Shown: one piece after another, positions 40,562 to 49,189 of the stretch
Position numbering within the stretch: position 1 is the stretch's first letter
Layout of the letters: each line of letters opens with the position of its first letter
Assembly: GCA_045613305.1 (NCBI GenBank)
Contig: JAZLAU010000028.1
Span: 124,001-188,000 of the forward strand
Length of the DNA: 64,000 nt
DNA from: SFTJ01 sp045613305
GTDB taxonomy: Bacteria > Bacteroidota > Bacteroidia > Bacteroidales > Muribaculaceae
Reading direction: 5' to 3'
Program-made: the position numbers and the translations under genes
The notes under the pieces: generated by a model
Databases searched by the model: none
The model's input: the letters and a program-made list of their open reading frames with translations, nothing else
Told to the model about the DNA's origin: nothing

Positions 40562-42199
40562 ATGAAGGAATTGATGATAAAAAAATTGATATATATAGCG
40601 GTAGCGCTTGTTGTTTGTGTCGCGTCGGCGAGCGGTGAGGCATTGGCCGCTAATGATGAGGCCTGCGGAGAATTGATTCAAGAACTTGATGATGTGATAA
40701 ACAACAGTGAACTGTATTCTAAGGCGAAAAACGAACGAATAGATTCGTTGCGCAAGGATTTGGACAATACAGTCGACCTTGAGGAACGTTACCAGAAGAC
40801 ATTGACATTGGAAGGGGAATATGAGACCTTCGTGAGTGACTCGGCGTTGAGTTTTCTGCAAAAGGCGATGAGCCTGGCCGAAACGATGCAGAACGAACAA
40901 TATATAAACGCCTGCAGTTTGCGTTTGGCAATGGTTTATTCCACATCGGGGCTGTTTGTAGTAGCCGACAGCATTTTCAGCAAGTTTGATTACAACACAT
41001 TAGATTCGTCGTTAGGCGGTTTGTATTGTTATGCGCGGATACGTTATTGTGAGAATATTATAAGAGACATTGACGATGCCCGCTTTTCAAAAAAATATGA
41101 TGCCGAGATAGATTGGTGTCGCGATGAATTGATAAAGATGTGGGGTGCCGGCTCAGAAATGAGCAGAAAAGAAATGGCCAATAAATATAAAAACCAGGGC
41201 CGCTACAAAGAGTCGTTGGAGATATTGGAGGATTTGTTTAAAAGTGAAACCGTGGGAACTCATGGATATGCAATGCTTGCCATGTCGGTGGCGCAATGTT
41301 ATGAGTTGATGGGCAGAACTGATTTGCAAAAACAATATTTGCTTATAGCGGCTATAACCGACATAAAGCAGGCCATCAAGGAGAATGAGGCTCTTTTGGC
41401 GCTCAGTTCGCTATTATATAATGAGGGTGACGTTGACAGGGCCTACAGATATATTAAGTTTTGCTTAGATGATGCCAACTTCTATAATTCTCATTTTAAG
41501 GATTCGGTGATAGCGCGCACTTATTCTATTGTGGACTCCACGTATACGGCAAAATTGGAGTCGCATAGGCAAAAATTGCAGAATTATCTGATAGTTATCA
41601 GCATTATAGTTGTGCTGTTGATTGTGGCAGTATTTGAAAGTTACAGACAGCGTCATAAATTGATGCGTGCTCGTGGCGAATTGAAAAATGTGAATGAAGA
41701 TTTGATGTCGATGAACTATAGATTGGATGAGGCTAACCTTGTCAAAGAGCGTTATGTGGGATATTTTATGAATCAGTGCTCGGTGTATGTCAATAAACTG
41801 GATGATTTCCGCAAGAACGTAAACCGCAAGATTAAGGCAGGTCAAATTGATGACCTGTATGTGATGTCGTCGCGTCCGTTGGAGAAAGAAATGGAAGAAC
41901 TATATAAGAATTTTGACCGTGCATTCTTGAATTTGTATCCTGATTTTCCTGAAAAATTTAATGCGTTGTTAAAGCCGGAGGCGAGAATTGAGACAGAAAA
42001 GGGCAGGTTGAATATCACCTTACGAATATATGCTTTGATGCGTATGGGAATAACCAACATGGGCCAAATAGCGAAGTTTTTGAACTACTCATTGCAGACG
42101 GTTTATAACTATAAAAGCAAGGTGAAAAAGGACTCTTTGCTCGATGGCGATGAGTTTGAGGAAGAGGTTAAACGGATAGGTAAAATGAGCAATAAATAG
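40562..42199 (+). CDS. DUF6377-type membrane regulator with TPR-like sensor region
   Basis: The 545-residue protein begins with a signal-like segment ('LIYIAVALVVCVASASGEAL'). Residues ~45-320 are TPR-like helices ('GSEMSRKEMANKYKNQGRYK', 'HGYAMLAMSVAQCYELMGRT'), probably periplasmic. A membrane helix lies at ~340-360 ('NYLIVISIIVVLLIVAVFES'), then a coiled coil ('RARGELKNVNEDLMSMNYRL'). The cytoplasmic part ends in a helix-turn-helix ('MRMGITNMGQIAKFLNYSLQ', then 'TVYNYKSKVKKDSLLDGDEF') like that of LuxR-type proteins. DUF6377 proteins are usually encoded next to SusC/D loci in Bacteroidetes, so it probably senses a glycan and controls the genes downstream. ATG 40577 is an alternative start. 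A terminator follows. Confidence 0.8.
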   Translation: MKELMIKKLIYIAVALVVCVASASGEALAANDEACGELIQELDDVINNSELYSKAKNERIDSLRKDLDNTVDLEERYQKTLTLEGEYETFVSDSALSFLQKAMSLAETMQNEQYINACSLRLAMVYSTSGLFVVADSIFSKFDYNTLDSSLGGLYCYARIRYCENIIRDIDDARFSKKYDAEIDWCRDELIKMWGAGSEMSRKEMANKYKNQGRYKESLEILEDLFKSETVGTHGYAMLAMSVAQCYELMGRTDLQKQYLLIAAITDIKQAIKENEALLALSSLLYNEGDVDRAYRYIKFCLDDANFYNSHFKDSVIARTYSIVDSTYTAKLESHRQKLQNYLIVISIIVVLLIVAVFESYRQRHKLMRARGELKNVNEDLMSMNYRLDEANLVKERYVGYFMNQCSVYVNKLDDFRKNVNRKIKAGQIDDLYVMSSRPLEKEMEELYKNFDRAFLNLYPDFPEKFNALLKPEARIETEKGRLNITLRIYALMRMGITNMGQIAKFLNYSLQTVYNYKSKVKKDSLLDGDEFEEEVKRIGKMSNK

Positions 42200-42250
42200 C
42201 CCCTGAGGAGGCCTGAAAACGCGCTAATTTATATAAAAATATTTTCAAAA

Positions 42251-42281
42251 AGTCTTACTTTAATTAGTGAGGCTTTTTTTT
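42251..42281 (+). terminator. Terminator after the DUF6377 regulator gene
   Basis: AGTCTTACT (42251-42259) pairs with AGTGAGGCT (42266-42274), with two G-U pairs and a 6-base loop. The stem runs into eight T. Confidence 0.75.
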
Positions 42282-42432
42282 ATATATTCCTAATAATAAA
42301 GATATTAAAAAATTTGAGCATCTAAAATATACTACTTTGTTACTTACTTGCGAGTGCTAACGCGGCATATACCACCGATATTTGTATAAACAAAACCGAA
42401 AAAACATAAACCGAAATAAGAGTTTATAATCA

Positions 42433-42936
42433 ATGAAATTCTCAGAGGTATATATTCAATATTACTCGAAGTTGAAGCGCTTTGCCACGGAATTTGTGAA
42501 CGATGAGCAAGACGCAGAAAACTTGGTGCAAGATGCTTTTGTGGATTTATGGAAGAGCAACCAAGAATTAGATAGGATAAAGAATATGAATGCCTATATG
42601 TTTCGTTTGGTTCGCAACAGATGTTTGGATTATGTTAAGCATAGATTGATAGAGCAGCAGTATGCCAAGAAGGTTATTACTCAGGAAGAGCATAAACTGT
42701 ATGTGCTCGACAGTTATATGGAATCGGGGATATTCATGGGCGATTTGGAAGGCGATGTTAAAAACTCTATAGATAAGTTGCCGCAGCGCTGCCGTGAGAT
42801 ATTCGTTAAAAGCCGATTTGAAGGCAAGAAATATAGAGAAATAGCCGAAGAAATGAATATTTCGGAGAATACAGTGGAAATTCAAATGGGTATTGCCATA
42901 AAGCGATTGAGGCAGAGTTTGGCAAAGTACATATAA
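42433..42936 (+). CDS. ECF-type RNA polymerase sigma-70 factor
   Basis: The 167-residue sigma factor has region 2 at ~8-70 ('QDAENLVQDAFVDLWKSNQ', 'NMNAYMFRLVRNRCLDYVKH') and region 4 at ~110-160 ('LPQRCREIFVKSRFEGKKYR', then 'EIAEEMNISENTVEIQMGIA' as the HTH). Many Bacteroidetes ECF factors are paired with a FecR-like anti-sigma factor in front of a SusC/D pair; none is present here. The next gene, 61 bases downstream, encodes a lipoprotein instead. It probably directs transcription of part of the glycan locus. Confidence 0.9.
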   Translation: MKFSEVYIQYYSKLKRFATEFVNDEQDAENLVQDAFVDLWKSNQELDRIKNMNAYMFRLVRNRCLDYVKHRLIEQQYAKKVITQEEHKLYVLDSYMESGIFMGDLEGDVKNSIDKLPQRCREIFVKSRFEGKKYREIAEEMNISENTVEIQMGIAIKRLRQSLAKYI

Positions 42937-42997
42937 AACAGAATAAACAAATTACTCGAGTTATATAACACATTATTAACAAAAATTTTCTAAGCTT

Positions 42998-43888
42998 ATG
43001 AAAAGAATTTTTACTCAAAAAAGAAGTCTTTATGTATTGTTGGCTTTTGTTGCAGTTGTGACATCATGCTACACAATTAAAAGAATTGCTCAGCCACACG
43101 AAATTACACCTGGTGGCGAAATCACATCACGTTCGGTGATTGTATGGGGCGAAGGTGATAACCCAGAAGTTACAAGTTATGGTTGCTTTGGTATCCGTGT
43201 TCCAGAAGGTTGGAAGGTTACAATGCCAAGCAATAGTTACGAACAATGGGTGAATGGTGCAGTAACAAATACTCACGTAATGATTGCAAATGAAAAGTAC
43301 ACTGCAATTTTGAACTATCGTTATCCAGCAGACGGTTATGTGTGGTATGGTTTTAGCACAACAGAAGAACTTACACACAAACTGCACAGTGATTTGAGCG
43401 ACAGTATTGCTGTAAACTGCAAAATCAAGGCTCCAGCAAATGCAACATTGGGCGAATATGAAATTGAATATGCATTTGGTGACGAAGAAGATAATTTCGA
43501 AAAATATACCGATTTGGCATGGTCATCATCTAGCGACAACCGTTTGGTTGAAACTACTTCGTTTGAAACACCTGACGGTTCTTCAAAGCACAACACTCAC
43601 ACATATGTGGAATGTGACACCAAGATTACTGTAAAGGAATCATCGGATGTTAATGAAGTTGCTGCAGACAACTACGCTGTATTGGCAGAAAACGGAGCAA
43701 TTCGTTTCGAAGTTAAGGGTGCACAAGCACAAAATGCAATTGTTGCAGTATATAACGCAGCCGGCCAATTGATGGACGAAAAGGTTGCAAACACACAAAC
43801 ATTGACACTAAAGGCCGATAAAGGCGTTAATATAGTATCAGTATTGAGCGGTAACAAGCGCTCTGTTGAAAAAGTGGTGGTTAAGTAA
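42998..43888 (+). CDS. Putative lipoprotein with Por-type C-terminal tail
   Basis: The 296-residue protein starts 'KRSLYVLLAFVAVVTSCYTI', with a lipobox-like VTSC. The segment 'DNPEVTSYGCFGIRVPEGWK' recalls 'RLIFAILVPKSWKLLENNPE' in the DUF4961-like protein at 57785, so both may share a beta-sandwich that packs on the SusC/D complex. The last ~75 residues ('ENGAIRFEVKGAQAQNAIVA', 'VYNAAGQLMDEKV', ending 'KRSVEKVVVK') match the type A Por-secretion tail pattern. A lipid anchor together with such a tail is unusual; the cysteine may simply lie in a signal peptide region. It is probably co-transcribed with the ECF sigma gene and ends at a terminator. Function unknown. Confidence 0.65.
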   Translation: MKRIFTQKRSLYVLLAFVAVVTSCYTIKRIAQPHEITPGGEITSRSVIVWGEGDNPEVTSYGCFGIRVPEGWKVTMPSNSYEQWVNGAVTNTHVMIANEKYTAILNYRYPADGYVWYGFSTTEELTHKLHSDLSDSIAVNCKIKAPANATLGEYEIEYAFGDEEDNFEKYTDLAWSSSSDNRLVETTSFETPDGSSKHNTHTYVECDTKITVKESSDVNEVAADNYAVLAENGAIRFEVKGAQAQNAIVAVYNAAGQLMDEKVANTQTLTLKADKGVNIVSVLSGNKRSVEKVVVK

Positions 43889-43918
43889 TTGGTTTTTTAA
43901 AACACAATTGAGTTTTAA

Positions 43919-43949
43919 GGGGGATTTGAATTTCAAATCCTCCTTTTTT
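43919..43949 (+). terminator. Terminator after the ECF/lipoprotein pair
   Basis: GGGGGATTTGAA (43919-43930) pairs with TTCAAATCCTCC (43932-43943) with one G-U pair; the innermost pairs open to form the loop. Six T follow immediately. Confidence 0.8.
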
Positions 43950-44054
43950 AGTGTTTTTGAAAGCGTAATAATCAAAATAGTGCGATTTTTAGTGGAATTT
44001 GTGGCTTAATTCGTTCATAGCAAAAAAACGAATTAAAAATCATCATCATAATAA

Positions 44055-44273
44055 ATGATAAAGCCGTTAGACGGAGCGGGAAATTTCGAAATGAAAGAAG
44101 CCATGATATCGGAAGATACATATGAATCGTCACAGTCAGTTGGAATGTGCAGCGAAGACGACGACTTGAAATTGATGGCGCTTATAGGTTTTGCTATAAG
44201 TGCAGATGGTGATGTGCAAGAAAGCGAAGAATTGTATAGGGAATTTTTAAAAAAAGTTGAGGGTTGCGACTAA
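44055..44273 (+). CDS. Small acidic hypothetical protein
   Basis: The 72-residue frame ends four bases before the start of the GH38-like gene, with which it would be co-transcribed. The product is acidic ('EDTYESSQSVGMCSEDDDLK') with a short hydrophobic helix ('LMALIGFAISADGDVQESEE'). It has no signal peptide and no recognised family. The tight spacing to the next gene supports translation, but this may be a leader ORF or an accidental frame. Confidence 0.45.
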   Translation: MIKPLDGAGNFEMKEAMISEDTYESSQSVGMCSEDDDLKLMALIGFAISADGDVQESEELYREFLKKVEGCD

Positions 44274-44277
44274 CGTT

Positions 44278-46779
44278 ATGAAGAGGTTAAGGGTTCTTTT
44301 TTTGTTGTTATTTGTCGCTGAGATATGCTTTTCGCAAGGTCGCTACTTTGTGGATGGGTATCATGGCGGAGTGTACGGTCATTACCCACTAAAGTGGAAG
44401 ACAAAGTTTATAGTTGAAAATTTAAAGAAGCATCCCGAGTGGCGCATAGGTCTTGAAATAGAGCCAGAGACGTGGGACTCGGTGCGAGTTGCAACCCCCG
44501 ACTCCTATAAGGAATTTGCAGAGATGGTGAATGGAAATCAGATGGAATTCACCAATCCGTCGTATGCTCAGCCTTATTGCTACAACATCACCGGCGAGAG
44601 CATAATACGCCAATTTCAATACGGCATAAAGAAGATACACAGCCATTTTCCGGGCGTTAAGTTTACTACCTATTCGGTTGAAGAACCGTGTTTCACAAGT
44701 TGCCTGCCAACGGTGCTGAGTCAATTGGGATTCAAGTATGCCTCGCTGAAATGTCCTGACACATTGTGGGGAGGATATTCGGCAGCCTATGGAGGCGAAT
44801 TAGTGAATTGGATAGGCCCCGACGGAACCGTTATGCTCACAGTGCCTCGATATGAGTGTGAGGAACTGGAGGAAAACAGTACATGGCAAACTAAGGCATG
44901 GCGTAATTCGCGAGAATATTTTAAGGCATGCGAAGACTATGGAATAAAGAATCCGGTGGGCATGTGCTATCAAGATGCCGGATGGCGAAACGGGCCATGG
45001 ATAGGCGACGGCGACGGCACAAAATATGTGCTTTGGACCGATTACATTGAGAACATTGCCGACCACAGTTTGGTCACTGACTATAAATTCACACAGGAAG
45101 AGGTACGCCCAAATTTGATGTGGGGCAGCCAGGTTATGCAGCGCATAGGCCGCCAAGTGCGCGCTGCCGAGAATAAGATGGTGATGGCCGAAAAAATGTG
45201 GGTTATAGGCCATTTGGAAAACGGATATAATGCCGATGTGGCGCAGTTGGATGAAGGTTGGCGTACGCTAATGCTTGCCCAACACCACGATTCGTGGATT
45301 GTGCCCTACAATGGATTGAAGGGTTACGGTACATGGGCCGATGCCATAAAACAATGGACCGACGTGTCGGTGACTGTTGCCGATGAGGTGATGGAGGCGG
45401 TGAAGAATATGCACTCCGGGGGATATGCCGTGAGGGTGATTAACACTCAAGCATATGAACGCCAAGAGGTGGTGCAAGTGAACTTGCCCGAACACATAGC
45501 AGCAAAAAATGTGAGAGTGACCGACCGAAATGGCAAGCCAGTGGCTTTTGCAACCGAAGGGCAGACCCTTTATGTGAAGGCTAAAGTGCCTGCGTTTGGA
45601 TACACTACTTACAAGATAGAACTGAATGGCGAATGTGGAGAAACATCAGCCAAGAAACAACAGGCTAAGGGTGGCATGTTTGTTTTAGATAACGACATGT
45701 ATAGCATAACCTTTGACCTTAATCGTGGCGGTGTGGTTAGCAGTTTGGTGGCAAGGAAATGTGGCAATAAAGAGTTTGTGGATGCAAGCAAAGATTATCT
45801 CTTTGGTGAAATGCGCGGATTCTTTTATGAGCGTGACCGATTTGTGTCGAGTGCAGAAAGCGTTGCTCAGATAGAGGTGCTCGAAGATAATGCGCTTGTG
45901 AAAAAAGTTGCTCTTAAGGGGCATATTGCCGACCATCCGTTCACAAAGGTCATAACGTTGAGGAACGGCGATGCAAAAATTGGAGTTGACCTTAAAATAG
46001 AGTGGACTCGCAACGAAGGGATAGGTGAATATAAAGAAAAAAATTGGGGAAAAGACCGCAGAGCGTTTTGCGACGACCGATATAAACTTAGTGTAATGTT
46101 CCCTGCACAGATTGAAAAGGGCGAGTTGTATAAAAATGCTCCGTTTGATGTGTGCAAGAGCAAACTTGAGAACACATTCTTCAACCGTTGGAGCGAAATA
46201 AAGCACAATATAATACTCAATTGGGTGGATGTTGTGGCAGCGAATGGCAAGTATGGATTGGCATTATATAGCGACCACACAACATCATATTCCTACGGCG
46301 CCGATTATCCGTTGGCGCTGACGTTGCAATATTCAGGAGGAGGATTGTGGGGCAGAAATTATGCCATCACTCAAGCCACCGAAGTTCATTACGACATCAT
46401 GCCTCACCGAGGCGTGTGGACCGCAGCCGGGGTGAGCGAAATGAGCGATGCAATAAATGAGCCGTTGCAAGCATTCTTGGTGGCCGATGATAATCTTGAG
46501 CAAAAGAGTTATTTGCAATTGCCAGAAGGCCTTATGTTGAGCGCTGCAAACATTGATAACGGCAAAATGATAGTTCGATTATTTAATGCATCGGGCAAAA
46601 AGGGTAAAAAGCAAATAATGCTTGGCGTAGCCGCCGAGAGCGTGTGCGAGGCTGATTTGCTTGGCAATCAAACCAATGCGTTGAAATTGAAGCGTGAAGG
46701 CGGCGGTAAAACGTCGGTGAGTGTCGACATGGCGCAATTTGGAATTAAAACACTTGAAATTAAATTGAAACAAAACTAA
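44278..46779 (+). CDS. Secreted glycoside hydrolase family 38-like enzyme (divergent)
   Basis: The 833-residue protein starts at ATG 44278 ('MKRLRVLFLLLFVAEICFSQ', a signal peptide); an in-frame ATG at 44257 overlaps the upstream ORF. The N-terminal ~330 residues have a GH38-like layout: 'WRIGLEIEPETWDSV', 'YSVEEPCFTSCLPTVLSQLG', and the middle-domain hallmark 'LMLAQHHDSWIVPYNGLKGY', matching the 'QHHDa.tGT' motif. The rest is the large GH38-type beta domain ('NDMYSITFDLNRGGVVSSLV', 'IGVDLKIEWTRNEG'). The usual zinc motif H-x-D at the first strand instead reads 'VDGYHGGVYGHYP', and the W..D.FG nucleophile motif is not evident, so mechanism or specificity may differ. It is expected to cleave alpha-mannosides in the periplasm. 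GH92 follows 20 bases later. Confidence 0.75.
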   Translation: MKRLRVLFLLLFVAEICFSQGRYFVDGYHGGVYGHYPLKWKTKFIVENLKKHPEWRIGLEIEPETWDSVRVATPDSYKEFAEMVNGNQMEFTNPSYAQPYCYNITGESIIRQFQYGIKKIHSHFPGVKFTTYSVEEPCFTSCLPTVLSQLGFKYASLKCPDTLWGGYSAAYGGELVNWIGPDGTVMLTVPRYECEELEENSTWQTKAWRNSREYFKACEDYGIKNPVGMCYQDAGWRNGPWIGDGDGTKYVLWTDYIENIADHSLVTDYKFTQEEVRPNLMWGSQVMQRIGRQVRAAENKMVMAEKMWVIGHLENGYNADVAQLDEGWRTLMLAQHHDSWIVPYNGLKGYGTWADAIKQWTDVSVTVADEVMEAVKNMHSGGYAVRVINTQAYERQEVVQVNLPEHIAAKNVRVTDRNGKPVAFATEGQTLYVKAKVPAFGYTTYKIELNGECGETSAKKQQAKGGMFVLDNDMYSITFDLNRGGVVSSLVARKCGNKEFVDASKDYLFGEMRGFFYERDRFVSSAESVAQIEVLEDNALVKKVALKGHIADHPFTKVITLRNGDAKIGVDLKIEWTRNEGIGEYKEKNWGKDRRAFCDDRYKLSVMFPAQIEKGELYKNAPFDVCKSKLENTFFNRWSEIKHNIILNWVDVVAANGKYGLALYSDHTTSYSYGADYPLALTLQYSGGGLWGRNYAITQATEVHYDIMPHRGVWTAAGVSEMSDAINEPLQAFLVADDNLEQKSYLQLPEGLMLSAANIDNGKMIVRLFNASGKKGKKQIMLGVAAESVCEADLLGNQTNALKLKREGGGKTSVSVDMAQFGIKTLEIKLKQN

Positions 46780-46799
46780 ATACTGAATTAAAATAAGCA

Positions 46800-49136
46800 A
46801 TGTTTATTAAGCAAAAACTAAACCTGGCTATAGCGGCATTAGCCCTAATGTTTGTGTCGTGCGGAACGACAGCAAATAAAGAAACATCGTCACAATTAAC
46901 AAAATATGTGAATCCGTTTATCGGAGCGAGCACCAACGTGGATGCGGCAGGTGCCTATCACGGATTGGGCAAGACCTTTCCTGGAGCAACTACCCCATTC
47001 GGAATGGTGCAAGTGAGTCCAAACACAATCACCGGCGGCGACAATGGCTCGGGCTATAGTTATGAGCATGGCACCATTGAAGGTTTTGCAATGACTCAGA
47101 TGAGTGGTATAGGTTGGTTTGGCGATATGGGCAACTTTTTGGTTATGCCAACCGTAGGTGAGTTGAAAACATCGGCGGGCAAAGAGGGCGGAAGCATCGA
47201 CGGCTATCGCTCGGCTTACGACAAAACCACTGAAGTGGCAAAAGCAGGATATTATTCAGTTCATTTAACTGATTATGACATAAAAGTAGAAACATCGGCA
47301 ACAGCCCATTGCGGTATGTTGCATTTCACATTTCCGGCCAATGAGCAGTCGAGAATCCAAGTGGATTTGGCACGCAGAGTTGGCGGCACATCATCAGAAC
47401 AATATGTGAAAGTGCTAAATGAAAACACCATTGAGGGGTGGATGAAATGCACTCCAGAAGGTGGAGGTTGGGGAAATGGCGACGGAAAGGCCAAATACAC
47501 CGTGCACTATTATGCAACCTTTAGCAAGCCATTTAAGCAATATGGATTCTGGAAGGCAAACATTCCAGAAGGTGCTTCGCGCAAACGCGATGACGTGACC
47601 AGCGATGCATACCAACAATTGGTGGCAAATGCCGAGGTTGTGACAGGTGAAACTGAAATGACAGGAAAGCATTTGGGCTTCTTTGCAGAGTTTGCCACTG
47701 AAGCCGGCGAAGAGATTGATATGAAGGTGGGCATTTCGTTTGTTGACATAGCCGGTGCAAAAGGCAACTATGAAGCAGAAATTGCCGATAAGACATTTGC
47801 TCAAGTAGTGAGCGGAGCCGATGCCATGTGGGAAAATGCTCTAAGTAAAGTGAAAATCAGCGGTGGCACCGACGAAGAACGCACAGTGTTCTATACAGCT
47901 CTATATCATACAATGATTGACCCTCGTAACTACACCGATGTTGACGGCCGTTATGTGGGAGGAGATTATAAAATACACAATAGCGACAACAAATATACCC
48001 GTCGCACTATTTTCAGCGGCTGGGATGTGTTTAGAAGTCAATTCCCATTGCAGTGCATCATAAATCCGGAATTGGTGAGCGACCAAGTTAATTCGTTGAT
48101 ACACCTTGCTGAAGAAAGCGGAAACGAGTATTACGAACGATGGGAACTGCTAAATGCATATTCTGGTTGCATGTTGGGCAATCCGGCGTTGCCAGTTATT
48201 GCCGATGCATATGCAAAGGGCATACGCACATTCGATGCCCAAAAGGCATTAAAATATGCGGTTAATTCGTCGAAAAAGTTTGGAAACGACAAGTTGGGAT
48301 ATTCGCCCGATGGAGTTTCGCATACGTTGGAATATGCCTACGCCGATTGGTGTGTAGCGCAGTTGGCAAAGAGCTTGGGCGAAACCGAAATAGCTGCCGA
48401 ATATGAGCAGAAATCGCAAGCATATCGCAATGTGTTTAATGCCGAAGAGGGTTGGTATTTGCCACGCGATGCCCAAGGCAATTGGTTGGCACATGGCGAA
48501 AACTTCCGTATGATGGAAGGCTTTGGCTGCGTAGAGTGTAACCTATATCAACAAGGTTGGTTTGTTCCGCACGATGTGCCAGGTATGGTTGAAATGATGG
48601 GTGGCAAAGATAAGGTTTTGGCCGATTTGACCGCATTTTTCGACAACATGCCAAGCAATATGCTATGGAATCAGTATTATAACCATGCCAATGAGCCAGT
48701 TCACTTTGTTCCGTTCTTGTTTAACCAAGTGCAATCGCCATGGTTAACACAAAAATGGACTCGCTACATCTGTACAAACGGTTATAAGAATAAAGTGGAA
48801 GGTTTGGTAGGAAATGAAGATGTTGGCCAAATGTCGGCATGGTATGTTTTGGCGGCCAGTGGTTTGCATCCATCATGTCCGGGCAATACAGTTATCGAAA
48901 TCACTTCGCCAATGTTCGACAAGATAGAGTTTGCATTAGACAAACGCTATTGCGAAGGCGAAAAATTTGAGGTGGTGGCGCATAACAACAGTGCCGAAAA
49001 CATCTACATAGAGCGTGCCCTACTCAATGGCGCAGAGTATATAAAGAGTTACATTGATTTTGAAGAAATTAAGAAAGGCGGCAAGTTGGAATTGTTTATG
49101 AGCAACGTCCCAAATGAAAATTGGGGTGTAAGATAA
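46800..49136 (+). CDS. GH92 family alpha-mannosidase lipoprotein
   Basis: The 778-residue protein has a lipoprotein signal ('LNLAIAALALMFVSCGTTAN'). GH92 blocks are clear and in order: 'KYVNPFIGASTNVDAAGAYH', 'FPGATTPFGMVQVSPNT', 'SGYSYEHGTIEGFAMTQMSG', 'AGYYSVHLTDYDIKVETSAT', 'VFYTALYHTMIDPRNYTDVD', 'FSGWDVFRSQFPLQ' and 'GNEDVGQMSAWYVLAASGLH'. Family length is about 740-780, so it is complete. GH92 enzymes are calcium-dependent exo-alpha-mannosidases (often alpha-1,2, also 1,3/1,4/1,6) that trim high-mannose N-glycans and yeast mannan; linkage cannot be read here. It is anchored in the outer membrane or periplasm and co-transcribed with the GH38-like gene and probably the GH2 pair. Confidence 0.92.
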   Translation: MFIKQKLNLAIAALALMFVSCGTTANKETSSQLTKYVNPFIGASTNVDAAGAYHGLGKTFPGATTPFGMVQVSPNTITGGDNGSGYSYEHGTIEGFAMTQMSGIGWFGDMGNFLVMPTVGELKTSAGKEGGSIDGYRSAYDKTTEVAKAGYYSVHLTDYDIKVETSATAHCGMLHFTFPANEQSRIQVDLARRVGGTSSEQYVKVLNENTIEGWMKCTPEGGGWGNGDGKAKYTVHYYATFSKPFKQYGFWKANIPEGASRKRDDVTSDAYQQLVANAEVVTGETEMTGKHLGFFAEFATEAGEEIDMKVGISFVDIAGAKGNYEAEIADKTFAQVVSGADAMWENALSKVKISGGTDEERTVFYTALYHTMIDPRNYTDVDGRYVGGDYKIHNSDNKYTRRTIFSGWDVFRSQFPLQCIINPELVSDQVNSLIHLAEESGNEYYERWELLNAYSGCMLGNPALPVIADAYAKGIRTFDAQKALKYAVNSSKKFGNDKLGYSPDGVSHTLEYAYADWCVAQLAKSLGETEIAAEYEQKSQAYRNVFNAEEGWYLPRDAQGNWLAHGENFRMMEGFGCVECNLYQQGWFVPHDVPGMVEMMGGKDKVLADLTAFFDNMPSNMLWNQYYNHANEPVHFVPFLFNQVQSPWLTQKWTRYICTNGYKNKVEGLVGNEDVGQMSAWYVLAASGLHPSCPGNTVIEITSPMFDKIEFALDKRYCEGEKFEVVAHNNSAENIYIERALLNGAEYIKSYIDFEEIKKGGKLELFMSNVPNENWGVR

Positions 49137-49189
49137 GCAAGTGAGCCAATTTTAGCCTAAGAGCAATAAGAGGATATTATTGTTACGTC

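Noticed and set aside
42301..42350. TTTG ... TACTTTG considered as the promoter of the ECF sigma gene
   Set aside because: The -7-like element is one base short of TAnnTTTG and the spacer is about 16 bases, outside the usual 19-21.
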